Shown here in pieces: positions 34,953-42,668 of a DNA stretch of 64,000 nucleotides. The stretch lies in assembly GCA_963676655.2 (NCBI GenBank), contig CAXXKX010000003.1:1302001-1366000 (forward strand). Direction: 5' to 3'. The notes under the pieces are model-generated. The model made no database searches. It saw only the letters and a program-made list of their open reading frames with translations, and had not been told where the DNA came from. Position 1 is the first letter of the stretch, and the number at the start of each line of letters is the position of its first letter. This stretch comes from G963676655 sp963676655. Its GTDB lineage: Bacteria > Verrucomicrobiota > Lentisphaeria > Victivallales > Victivallaceae. Both the position numbers and the translations under genes were made by a program.

Positions 34953-35588
34953 TTATCTATTTAATTCGAGGATGATGTTGTCGATGGCGTCGGTTACTTC
35001 CTGGAGGCATCGTTCCAGGGTGTTGCGGAAATAATTGACGAAGGCCAGGCAGGGGACGGCGATCAGGAGTCCGGCGGCGGTGGTGTACAATGCCTGGGAG
35101 ATCGAGACGGCTAATACAGAGGCCTTTTCCGGGCCCATGGCGGTGCCGAGGCCCATGAAGGCGGAAACCATGCCGGTGACGGTGCCGAGGAGTCCGAGCA
35201 TCGGGGCGATGTTGCCGCACATTTGGAGAGTATTGATGCGGCGCAACAGATCACGGGCGGATTTGTCGATAATGGTCATGGCGGATTCTTCGTGGGTTTT
35301 ATTGGCATTGTTGTAATGTTTGAATATCTCGGTCATTACCAGAGAGAAAGTGTCAGAACGTTCCCGGCAGCCATTATACGCCTCGTTCAGGTCTTTTTGC
35401 CGACAAAGAATATTTATGTCGTTAGACAATTCGTCTGAGATAAACCGTCCTTTGCGGATAGACATATAAATCTTAATACTGATAGCTACTGCCGCCGTGC
35501 TGGTAGCAAACAGCAACAGCCAGATTAGCACACTCAAAAAGCCGCCGTTGAAGATTACTTCGAGAAATAAGTTGTTGGATTCTTGCAT
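34953..35588 (-). CDS. MotA/TolQ/ExbB proton channel family protein
   Basis: 211 residues with three membrane segments: VLIWLLLFATSTAAVAISIK near residue 20, MCGNIAPMLGLLGTVTGMVS near 120 and the TTAAGLLIAVPCLAFVNYF segment near 170. The GLLGTVTGM motif and conserved Thr in the last helices match ExbB/TolQ. No ExbD/TolR gene follows, which is unusual; a Sel1-repeat gene lies five bases upstream. Confidence 0.9.
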   Translation of the reverse strand: MQESNNLFLEVIFNGGFLSVLIWLLLFATSTAAVAISIKIYMSIRKGRFISDELSNDINILCRQKDLNEAYNGCRERSDTFSLVMTEIFKHYNNANKTHEESAMTIIDKSARDLLRRINTLQMCGNIAPMLGLLGTVTGMVSAFMGLGTAMGPEKASVLAVSISQALYTTAAGLLIAVPCLAFVNYFRNTLERCLQEVTDAIDNIILELNR

Positions 35589-35593
35589 ATATT

Positions 35594-36385
35594 CTACTTA
35601 TTATTCTTAGTTTTTCTTGAATTAATTATTCTAAGTTTACCCACTGCATCCTCAAGTCCCTGATCTGCTGCTTTCTGTAAAAAATCCATTGCTTTGATGC
35701 GGTCCTTTGTTGCTCCTTTGCCTAATCTCAGGCAGTAATACATCATGTACTGTCCTCCTCTATTGCCTGCATCAGCAGATTCCTTGATTAACTTGAATCC
35801 TTTTTGGTAGTCTTTTTTTACATTTAGGTAATATGCTCCTAATAGAGCTCGTCCCAGCATGTTTCCCTGTCTTGATGACTTTCGAGCCCATTCTCCTACT
35901 TTTTCTTTATCAATCTTGTCAATCCCAATTCCTTTCATACTCCAGAAAGCTAGTTGGGCTTGTGCAGGGGCATAGCCTTGTGTTGCAGATTTAACCAACA
36001 ATTCATATGCCTGTTTTGAATCATATTTAGAACGCCGGGTGCATATGGCAGTGATATATTGATACTTACATTCTCCTGCATTCGCTCTAGGCAAAGCTGC
36101 TTTTAAGGCTTTGTCATAATAGTTTCTAGCCTTTATTTTATTCCTTTCTATTCCTCTTCTGCTTTCAAAATAATAATTTGCTAACATAAAACAGGCTTGC
36201 ACATAATTCTTATTTTTTTTATCACGAACTAACTTTTCAAGCTTCTTTTGCGCCGATCCATATTCTTTTCTTGCTTCTAAATTTACTATCATAGCAAATT
36301 TATCTATTGGAGTAAGTTGATTTGCTTGAATATTAATTTGCAAACAAAAAACACCAATGTATGTCAATGATAAAACTTTTCTCAT
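35594..36385 (-). CDS. Sel1-repeat protein
   Basis: 263 residues with a probable signal (MRKVLSLTYIGVFCLQINIQ) and repeated units of about 36 residues: ELLVKSATQGYAPAQAQLAF, LIKESADAGNRGGQYMMYYC, FLQKAADQGLEDAVGKL. Sel1 repeats mediate protein contacts. It is followed by the ExbB-like gene and may belong to the same envelope complex. AT-rich, unlike the neighbouring core genes. Confidence 0.8.
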   Translation of the reverse strand: MRKVLSLTYIGVFCLQINIQANQLTPIDKFAMIVNLEARKEYGSAQKKLEKLVRDKKNKNYVQACFMLANYYFESRRGIERNKIKARNYYDKALKAALPRANAGECKYQYITAICTRRSKYDSKQAYELLVKSATQGYAPAQAQLAFWSMKGIGIDKIDKEKVGEWARKSSRQGNMLGRALLGAYYLNVKKDYQKGFKLIKESADAGNRGGQYMMYYCLRLGKGATKDRIKAMDFLQKAADQGLEDAVGKLRIINSRKTKNNK

Positions 36386-36423
36386 AATGTATTCAGTATT
36401 TTTATGGATAAATATTTGCTTAT

Positions 36424-37173
36424 TTACTTATTATTGGCTATAGATTTTTTTGCAAACCATTCTTTTGTTATTGATGGAACCCAAGCACCTCCATCTTGCT
36501 TTCCAGTCCCAAACAAAACTGTTTGACCATCTGTCCACCAGCTCATAAGCCCCCACCAATAACTAGAAGAAGCTGATTTTATAGCAGGTTTCCCACAAAA
36601 ACCTGCTCCGAGCTTATTGACCTTAGTCATTGAAATGTCCTTTATTTTATCTGATTTTTGAAAAAACAAGTCGAGTATTTCAGAAACATATTTTGAGGCT
36701 TCAGTAATATTTGTATTGCCCAAAGAAGCTTTTTTGTTTCGATCTTTAACTATAATAAAAATGCACCAACTTGTTTGCACTATTTGGATCGCATAGTTAT
36801 TGATTTGATATCTAAAATAAATTGCATCAGCTCCGTTAGCATATGCCTTTAAAGGATAGATATTAATATTGGAATACTCTGGAACCCACTCCTGACGCAA
36901 AATATTTTTAACCCATCGTATTGAGGATTTTATTGGTTGTTTAACAGATTTTTCGTCAATCATATCTTTATTTTCAGATATTTGTTTATCGGTAGGCCAG
37001 AGAACTATATCTTGCCAAAAAACAGGAAATCGTTTTAACTTTTTATTGCTAATAAAAATATAATCCTTGGTCAATCGCTTTGTTACAATTTTTTTTTCTA
37101 CAGCATGAACATTATATCCTGTAATAACTAGAAAAATTGTAAATAAAATGAACTGTTGTGCAAAATTGATCAC
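36424..37173 (-). CDS. Secreted protein of a duplicated two-gene unit, unknown
   Basis: 249 residues starting with a signal peptide (MINFAQQFILFTIFLVITGY). The mature part is rich in aromatic and Lys residues and ends in a Gly/Trp-rich section (SSYWWGLMSWWTDGQTVLFG). I do not recognise it. It follows by 21 bases a fragment ending in PGPCPVPKP, exactly as the secreted protein at 39223-39975 follows a fragment ending YGPIPKP, so the pairs look paralogous although sequence likeness is weak. Confidence 0.55.
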   Translation of the reverse strand: MINFAQQFILFTIFLVITGYNVHAVEKKIVTKRLTKDYIFISNKKLKRFPVFWQDIVLWPTDKQISENKDMIDEKSVKQPIKSSIRWVKNILRQEWVPEYSNINIYPLKAYANGADAIYFRYQINNYAIQIVQTSWCIFIIVKDRNKKASLGNTNITEASKYVSEILDLFFQKSDKIKDISMTKVNKLGAGFCGKPAIKSASSSYWWGLMSWWTDGQTVLFGTGKQDGGAWVPSITKEWFAKKSIANNK

Positions 37174-37194
37174 GACAAAATCTCCTTTATAAGT

Positions 37195-37585
37195 TCATGG
37201 TTTTGGAACAGGACATGGTCCGGGATTTGTGCATACAACCCAAGCTTGGTTTATACTATCCCAATAACACCAAGCCTGATAATTACCACTGGTTGAATTG
37301 CTCCCTAGTATGCCCCTCAGTATCTCTATAGCGCTACCCTTATCTCCTTTTACCGCATAACAAGTATCTGACCAAAATCCAGGCAATTTGTATACTGATT
37401 GATACTGATTCCACCCCCCAGCATAAAATAAAAGTCTTTCTTCTCCATGTTCTTCGCAATTTCTTACTTCATTAGCGGCACTGGAGGAACTGTAACACGT
37501 CGTATCTGTAGAGGCATACACATAACCTACAGAACCGAAATCATACCCAAGCAATCTCATTTGTAAATCCATAAGACCAGCAATG
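37195..37585 (-). pseudogene. 3' part of a secreted-protein gene split by the RAYT element
   Basis: The frame IAGLMDLQMRLLGYDFGSVG to GPCPVPKP is open from 37585, but its first 16 codons lie beyond the element at 39161-39208. Rejoining the two pieces gives ...AVPICLVIAGLMDLQM with the frame preserved, a signal-like N-terminus. The mature part is Cys-, Trp- and Tyr-rich (about seven Cys). An internal ATG at 37572 could give a shorter product without signal. Function unknown. Confidence 0.65.
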
Positions 37586-37797
37586 AGGCCACGGGGTCAC
37601 TGAGGCCACTGAAGGCCACGGGGTCACACCTCCGCTATTGACTTTTCTATTTCGTTAATTTCCTAAGGCCACGGGGTCACACCTCCGCTATTGACTTTTC
37701 TATTTCGTTAATTTCCTTGCATATAGCCACGGTATAGCCACGGGGTCACACCTCCGCTATTGACTTTTCTATTTAGGCCACGGGTTAGGCCACGGTT
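37586..37797. repeat. Left ladder: truncated copies of the element's left end
   Basis: Eight partial copies of the left end precede the full one (which starts at 37798). Each begins AGGCCAC or AGCCAC and stops at a different point inward: 37586-37600, 37603-37609, 37613-37664, 37666-37724, 37725-37733, 37736-37774, 37775-37786 and 37787-37797. The longest carry the last codons of the transposase. Short spacers (TG, TGA, A, AT, TT) separate them. Confidence 0.9.
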
Positions 37798-37808
37798 AGG
37801 CCACGGGG

Positions 37809-38819
37809 TCACACCTCCGCTATTGACTTTTCTATTTCGTTAATTTCCTTGCATATATCCTTATTATTCTTTCTACTTATGTCCAACCTGTCTCTTGACC
37901 GGGTTAAACCACTTAAACTTACATTAAAAAGATGCCCAAGGTCAGTTAATGACGTGTGGCCCAAGCAATGTTGACAACATAGATACATTGCCAATTTTCT
38001 GGCGATACGTAATGTACTGCGTTTTTGTAAGAGGTTTTGCTTATCAATTTCATAATGTCGGCAAACAGCGTCAATGATCTTGTCCGGAGATATTGACTGT
38101 TTAAAATGAATCAACTCCCTTTCCTCGCGAGGATCTTTAACTGCTTTTTTGAGGATTTTCTCTCGCAATATCTTTTCAGCAAAACTTTCACTTCCAATGA
38201 TCTGCTGCCGCTGCGCCAGTTCCAAAGGATTATTCACATTTTCATACAGTCCGCCTTCAACATATTGACGATAATTTTTAATCTTTTCCGGTAACTGTTT
38301 TCCCCTGGTCGACAGAACGACTGTTGTTTTCAAAAATTCAGGATGTTCTCTCAAGCCAAGGTAATCGGGGAAACTGGACCACTGGTAATTGATCAAGATA
38401 TTTTTCTTTGTTTCAATTGAAGCATGTTCATGTTGCTTAATTCTTATGGGGTTCAAGTGAACATAACGTGACAACTCAGATATATATTTTTGATTTTCCA
38501 CCAAATGCGCCTTGTAGCGCCCTTGAAAAAGATGTCCGCTTTTGTTATTGCGACGATTCAAGGTAATTGTGAAGGATGTCAGAAAGCTTTGCATAAAACG
38601 TCCGAGATTAGCTTCGTTGGTCTTAAGCAGCAGGTGAAAATGGTTTGTCATCAAACAATAGCAATATACTTCGACATGGAACAACTCTGCAAAATACTCT
38701 AATTTCTCAAGGAATGTTTCACAATCAATCTTCCTCTGAAAAACATCCTGTCGCTGATTTCCACGATTCATGACGTGATACAATGCGCCGGGATATTCAA
38801 TTCTTAATGGTCTTGACAT
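37809..38819 (-). CDS. REP-associated tyrosine transposase with DnaA-like C-terminus
   Basis: 336 residues from the ATG at 38819 (GGAGG five bases upstream, inside an earlier ATG frame). IEYPGALYHVMNRGNQRQDV opens the Y1 transposase domain; the metal-binding pair H60-x-H62 is in MTNHFHLLLK and the likely nucleophile Y119 in YVHLNPIR. Residues about 240-330 (DKIIDAVCRHYEI, RIARKLAMYLCCQHCLGHTS, LGHLFNVSLSGLTRSRDRL) resemble the DnaA C-terminal DNA-binding domain, as in many RAYTs. The last codons and stop lie inside the left inverted end. Confidence 0.9.
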   Translation of the reverse strand: MSRPLRIEYPGALYHVMNRGNQRQDVFQRKIDCETFLEKLEYFAELFHVEVYCYCLMTNHFHLLLKTNEANLGRFMQSFLTSFTITLNRRNNKSGHLFQGRYKAHLVENQKYISELSRYVHLNPIRIKQHEHASIETKKNILINYQWSSFPDYLGLREHPEFLKTTVVLSTRGKQLPEKIKNYRQYVEGGLYENVNNPLELAQRQQIIGSESFAEKILREKILKKAVKDPREERELIHFKQSISPDKIIDAVCRHYEIDKQNLLQKRSTLRIARKLAMYLCCQHCLGHTSLTDLGHLFNVSLSGLTRSRDRLDISRKNNKDICKEINEIEKSIAEV

Positions 38820-38904
38820 TATTTCCTCCATGTATATTAAGCATATACATCAATATAATACCCTTTTTCAGTAAAGTCAATAGCGGAGGTGTGACCCCGC
38901 TTCT

Positions 38905-39160
38905 ACATGACCCCGCTTCTACCCCGCTTCTACACTTTTTCAGTAAAGTCAATAGCGGAGGTGTGACCCCGCTTCTCAGTAAAGTCAATAGCGGAGGTGT
39001 GACCCCGCTTCTCATCCGCTTCTCATTCAGTAAAGTCAATAGCGGAGGTGTGACCCCGCTTCTGATGACCCCGCTTCTGAACGCTTCTGAACCGCTTCTG
39101 AACGCTTCTGAACCCCGCTTCTGAAATAGCGGAGGTGTGACCCCGCTTCTGACCGCTTCT
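38905..39160. repeat. Right ladder: truncated copies of the element's right end
   Basis: After the full right end (to 38904) come 13 partial copies, all ending CGCTTCT and beginning at different inner points: ends at 38920, 38931, 38976, 39012, 39023, 39063, 39078, 39088, 39099, 39109, 39122, 39150 and 39160. Leading extra bases fall in three blocks going outward: AC(A), then CA(T), then GA(A). The last matches the host flank GACAAG. Confidence 0.9.
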
Positions 39161-39208
39161 GACAAGACAAATTGGTACAGCAATTATTATTGTAATAATT
39201 TTTCTCAT
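39161..39208 (-). pseudogene. 5' part of the gene split by the RAYT element
   Basis: ATG at 39208 begins MRKIITIIIAVPICLV, a signal-peptide-like start, and breaks at the element after the GTC codon. The remainder is at 37195-37585. Confidence 0.6.
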
Positions 39209-39222
39209 ATCAACTACTTTAT

Positions 39223-39975
39223 TTAAAAACGATTATAGTCTCCAGGATAAGCTCTTTGTGCTGGAGGGATTCCGTCCAAAATTTGATAAAAAAATAAACA
39301 ACTAAAATCATCTCCTATCACAAACTCAATGTTTTTTTGCCATGAATGATAATCTTTCGTATCAAGACTAAACTTTCCTTGCCATATTTTTCCTGTTCGC
39401 TTTGCGGAGGTTTTATAAGCTTTTATATTATTCTTATTAATGTTAGTATATTTCCATAAAAGCGATTTAATATGTAATAATACTTGCTTTTCATCCTCAA
39501 ATTTATCGTGGCTATCTAGTATGCATATTGCAAAAAAAGTACCCGTTTCCCAAGTATAAGATTTTATTCTGGTGTTATTTTGTATGAATAGAATATCAGA
39601 TTTCCAAGTAAAAACAGGAAGACTATCTTTTGTTTTATATGAAAACAAAGCAACATCTGGCATTGCAAGTACATTATTATTTATATCAGTATTAATATAC
39701 TGTTTTTTTAAAATAATACCATTCCACTTAATAAAATTATTTACTACGTCCTTCGGCACTTTTGTTTTTTGCTTTATTATTTTTGATTTTTGCTTCATTA
39801 GTAATATGGATTGTAATGAATAGACAGAAGGGATGTAAACCATCCTTTTGTGAGGATGGATAAAGGTACTGTTGGTATTAATTTCTTTTGTAAATTCTAA
39901 AAGAGATATGAGTTTTGCACCCACACTAGAATTTACGACAGAAAGAGTAATAAATACTACTAAAAATCTTTTCAT
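39223..39975 (-). CDS. Secreted protein of a duplicated two-gene unit, unknown
   Basis: 250 residues with a signal peptide (MKRFLVVFITLSVVNSSVGA) and a Lys/Asn/Ile-rich body containing TWETGTFFAICILDSHDKFE. It is not recognised. It comes 11 bases after the fragment that ends YGPIPKP and 14 bases before the split gene, so the block is [fragment + secreted] twice. Strongly AT-rich, suggesting acquisition. Confidence 0.55.
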   Translation of the reverse strand: MKRFLVVFITLSVVNSSVGAKLISLLEFTKEINTNSTFIHPHKRMVYIPSVYSLQSILLMKQKSKIIKQKTKVPKDVVNNFIKWNGIILKKQYINTDINNNVLAMPDVALFSYKTKDSLPVFTWKSDILFIQNNTRIKSYTWETGTFFAICILDSHDKFEDEKQVLLHIKSLLWKYTNINKNNIKAYKTSAKRTGKIWQGKFSLDTKDYHSWQKNIEFVIGDDFSCLFFYQILDGIPPAQRAYPGDYNRF

Positions 39976-39986
39976 AACGATCTCCT

Positions 39987-40301
39987 TTACGGTTTAGGAA
40001 TTGGCCCATAAAAGCTTGTAATCATCCAAGGACCACCTATGCGATATGCCTCAACCCAGTATTGTCTACAGTTTATTGCTGTCAGCATGGCATAATCATC
40101 AGTAGCTTTTAATTTAGGTGTAATTGCATAGTATTTTCCAGCTGTATTACAACAACCTTCGTAAGCGCTCCAATTATGAGACGTTCCACTTGTAACAAAA
40201 TCCATCATAAGATACTGTTTTGTATCGTTTTCTACCCTAGTTTCAAAATCCAAGCAATTACCTGCTCCAGAATTGGTAGACGCCCTTACTTTTTTTAAAG
40301 A
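39987..40301 (-). pseudogene. Secreted-protein gene fragment lacking its start
   Basis: An open frame runs from the 13-mer repeat (VRASTNSGAGNCLDFETRVE) to GPWMITSFYGPIPKP. No signal peptide or good start remains; the only inner ATG (40253) lies in mid-domain. The aromatic pattern and PxPKP end resemble the gene split at 37.6-39.2 kb. The missing 5' end coincides with three tandem repeats. Confidence 0.5.
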
Positions 40302-40406
40302 GGACCTAAGGGGTGGACCTAAGGGGTGGACCTAAGGGGTCTGGACCCATGTTTGACCATTTTTTGAACTTAAAAAAATCATAAAATCACCCAAAATACC
40401 CCTTAG
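40302..40406. repeat. Three 13-base tandem repeats with an inverted partner
   Basis: GGACCTAAGGGGT occurs at 40302-40314, 40315-40327 and 40328-40340. ACCCCTTAG at 40398-40406 is inverted to its last nine bases, so the final copy and this site could be ends of a 75-base mini-element (40332-40406) with stuttered left ends. Confidence 0.6.
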
Positions 40407-40969
40407 ATTGATTTTTTGACGCCAAAAATTTGATTTAAGCTTTTTACCCAGTGTCATCTCAATTTAAATATACTGCTTATTTCCAGGGAATGCAAATATG
40501 GTTGATGTGGAGTTTCTTATGTATCGCCCTTACAGAGCTTTTATTTATTTCTGACTATACCTGGGGTTCATTCGTTAATTCGCCGTTCGGCAGGGATATG
40601 CATCCCCGTTAAAAAGCCCGGCTCCTACGATCACCCCAGGCTGGGTATATTTCGCGCTTTCAGCGCTTAATTCTTCGTTTGGCAGGGGGATGCCCCCCGT
40701 CAAAAAGCCCGGCATAAAAACAGCGACAGGCGACATCACTCCCAGGGGGCTATCCACATCTAAGCAATCCAACTAAGTAATTGGTAACAAATAATTTAAT
40801 ATTTATTTACAGTCAAACCGTCTGACTAAATCAAACCGTCTGACTAAAGACGTAAGACACTCTGCTTTTCATAAAAGTAGTAATTATCGTCATATAACAA
40901 TTTGCATTATAGCTGAATGAATTGTATGATACAGAGGGACTCACCCAAAAAAATAAGGAGAATTTTTAT
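40407..40969. other. Intergenic repeat-rich stretch
   Basis: No gene seen. Two related segments of about 40 bases (40582-40622 and 40673-40713) share GGCAGGG, GC..CCCCGT and AAAAAGCCCGGC. TCAAACCGTCTGACTAAA is directly repeated at 40813-40830 and 40831-40848. CGCTTTCAGCGCTT near 40653-40668 recurs in a related form near 62750. Confidence 0.55.
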
Positions 40970-42055
40970 ATGCGTCAATATCTTATTCCAGTTATTGTAT
41001 CGGGACTCATCCTGATGTCGAGTATCAAAGTTTCAGCCTGCACCGGAATAACTATCAAGGCACAGGACGGAGCGGTGGTCAGGGGCCGCACGCTCGAATT
41101 CGCCATGGATATGAATTCGGACGTAGTGGTAATTCCAAGGAAATTTCATTACCGGGGAACTACTCCTAACGGCGATACCGGCTTGAAATGGCAAAATAAA
41201 TATGCGGTTGCCGGCGCGAATTTCGCCGGAGTACCATATCTGGTTGACGGGGTGAATGAAGTCGGATTATCCGGGGGAACATTTTACTTTCCCGGCTTTG
41301 CCGGATTTCAGGCTTTCGATAAAAAGTACGAAAGCGTTACTATGGCCCCCTGGCAGTTATTGACCTGGATTCTTGCCTCTTTTAAAGATTTGGACGAAGT
41401 CAAGCATGCCGTACAAAAAATCGTTGTGTGCAAAACGATATTCAAACCCTGGAATTCTCTACTGCCTCTTCACTACATTATCACTGACTCAAAAGGCCGT
41501 AGTATTGTTATTGAATACGTCAAGGGCAATTTGCATTTGCATGACAACCCGGCTGGAGTGTTGACAAACTCGCCGGACTTTCCATGGCATATAACCAATT
41601 TAAGAAATTATCTCAATTTATCTCCTCAAAACTCGCCGGATAAGAAGTTGAATTCAATAAAAATCAGCTCTTTGGGAGAAGGTTCTGGAATGCTGGGGCT
41701 GCCCGGTGACTTCACTCCGCCTTCGCGCTTTGTCCGTGCGTTTTTCTTTGCCTCATCGTCATTACCTCAAAAAAATGGAGAAAAAGCGGTTTATCATCTT
41801 TTTCACATCCTGCACAGTTTTGACATCCCAATTGGTACGGTTCGTTCCAGCGATAACAAAGTGACTTCTTACGACCGTACCCAATGGACAACCGCATGTG
41901 ACCTGAAAAACAAATGTTTCTATTACAGAACTGAAAACAACTCAAGAATTAAAGTGCTGAATCTGATGAAATGCAAACTCGATTCGAACAAGATTATCAA
42001 GTTGAAAATGGCCAGCTTTGAAAAAGCGGAAAATATTACCGGAGAATTAAAATAA
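40970..42055 (+). CDS. Choloylglycine-hydrolase-family enzyme (secreted)
   Basis: 361 residues from the ATG at 40970 with AAGGAG upstream. A signal peptide ends before the catalytic Cys (C24 in SACTGITIKAQDG), which becomes the N-terminal nucleophile after cleavage. VVRGRTLEFAMD, VLTNSPDFPWHITNL and GLPGDFTPPSRFVRAFF are the family signatures of bile salt hydrolases and penicillin V acylases. It cleaves amide bonds, perhaps conjugated bile salts if the host is gut-associated (inference). Secretion is common in Gram-negative members. Confidence 0.92.
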   Translation: MRQYLIPVIVSGLILMSSIKVSACTGITIKAQDGAVVRGRTLEFAMDMNSDVVVIPRKFHYRGTTPNGDTGLKWQNKYAVAGANFAGVPYLVDGVNEVGLSGGTFYFPGFAGFQAFDKKYESVTMAPWQLLTWILASFKDLDEVKHAVQKIVVCKTIFKPWNSLLPLHYIITDSKGRSIVIEYVKGNLHLHDNPAGVLTNSPDFPWHITNLRNYLNLSPQNSPDKKLNSIKISSLGEGSGMLGLPGDFTPPSRFVRAFFFASSSLPQKNGEKAVYHLFHILHSFDIPIGTVRSSDNKVTSYDRTQWTTACDLKNKCFYYRTENNSRIKVLNLMKCKLDSNKIIKLKMASFEKAENITGELK

Positions 42056-42070
42056 ATTTACATTTACTGC

Positions 42071-42409
42071 TTAATTTTCCTTCAAATTCACATCTGTTTC
42101 GTGAGTAGTATTTTGAATGGAACGTTTTTTATTTTTACTAGCTGATTCTTGTGCAATTTGACCAAGAGTAAAAGCAATTACAGTTGTGACCAGAAAAAGT
42201 GAGATCAAAATAAAGGCAGTAGTATCAAAAATTCTTGAATCACGCAGTTGAAGCGTAATCCAGGACAATATAGATAAAGCTGATACAAATAAAGTAGAAG
42301 TTAAAAGTATCAACCGTTTTGATTTGACGGCATTATATACACATATAGTTATACCATATGCATACAGCAGAATCACCACATATAATAACAAATACCCAAG
42401 CAACTCCAT
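42071..42409 (-). CDS. Small membrane protein, unknown
   Basis: 112 residues with three hydrophobic segments (LLGYLLLYVVILLYAYGITI, LILLTSTLFVSALSILSWI, AFILISLFLVTTVIAFTLG) and a polar C-terminal tail. Not recognised. Convergent with the hydrolase gene, 15 bases apart. Confidence 0.5.
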   Translation of the reverse strand: MELLGYLLLYVVILLYAYGITICVYNAVKSKRLILLTSTLFVSALSILSWITLQLRDSRIFDTTAFILISLFLVTTVIAFTLGQIAQESASKNKKRSIQNTTHETDVNLKEN

Positions 42410-42610
42410 AATAACGCTTCCACAATGATTTTTTGCGTAACAAAACTGATTTAAACTTTATATCTCCAGTTTCTTTTGTTTGGATGACAGGCCTCCTGAT
42501 TCCTGTTAACATTTAATATATGCCGGATTACGACAGTTACAAGTTGTAAAATAGACTCTATACAACCATCCGGGAGCGAGCAACTCCCGGTAAAAAGAAA
42601 TAACGAAATT

Positions 42611-42645
42611 ACAAAAAACCCGGAATCTGCGAAAGATCCCGGGTT
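42611..42645 (-). terminator. Intrinsic terminator after the UroD-thioredoxin gene
   Basis: On the minus strand AACCCGG and CCGGGTT form a stem around a second AGATC pairing, followed by TTTTTTGT. It lies 24 bases past the stop at 42669. Confidence 0.8.
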
Positions 42646-42668
42646 GGTGTTACGCTTTAAATTGTTGA

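Larger units (their letters stand above)
37586..39160 (-). mobile_element. RAYT element with terminal-truncation ladders
   Basis: A 340-residue-class Y1 transposase gene lies between 27-bp perfect inverted ends (37804-37830 and 38873-38899, CGGGGTCACACCTCCGCTAT...). Each end is extended outward by many partial copies of itself. The element interrupts a gene between codons GTC and ATT; the uninterrupted target reads CAATGACAAG on the plus strand. Confidence 0.85.

Noticed and set aside
37586..37797. CRISPR-like array
   Set aside because: Repeat units differ in length and share one edge only, spacers are 0-4 bases, and no cas genes are near.
38797..39183. Minus-strand open frame of 128 codons rich in SGVTPPL across the right ladder
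   Set aside because: It is a by-product of the repeated element end, has no ribosome-binding site and no domain.
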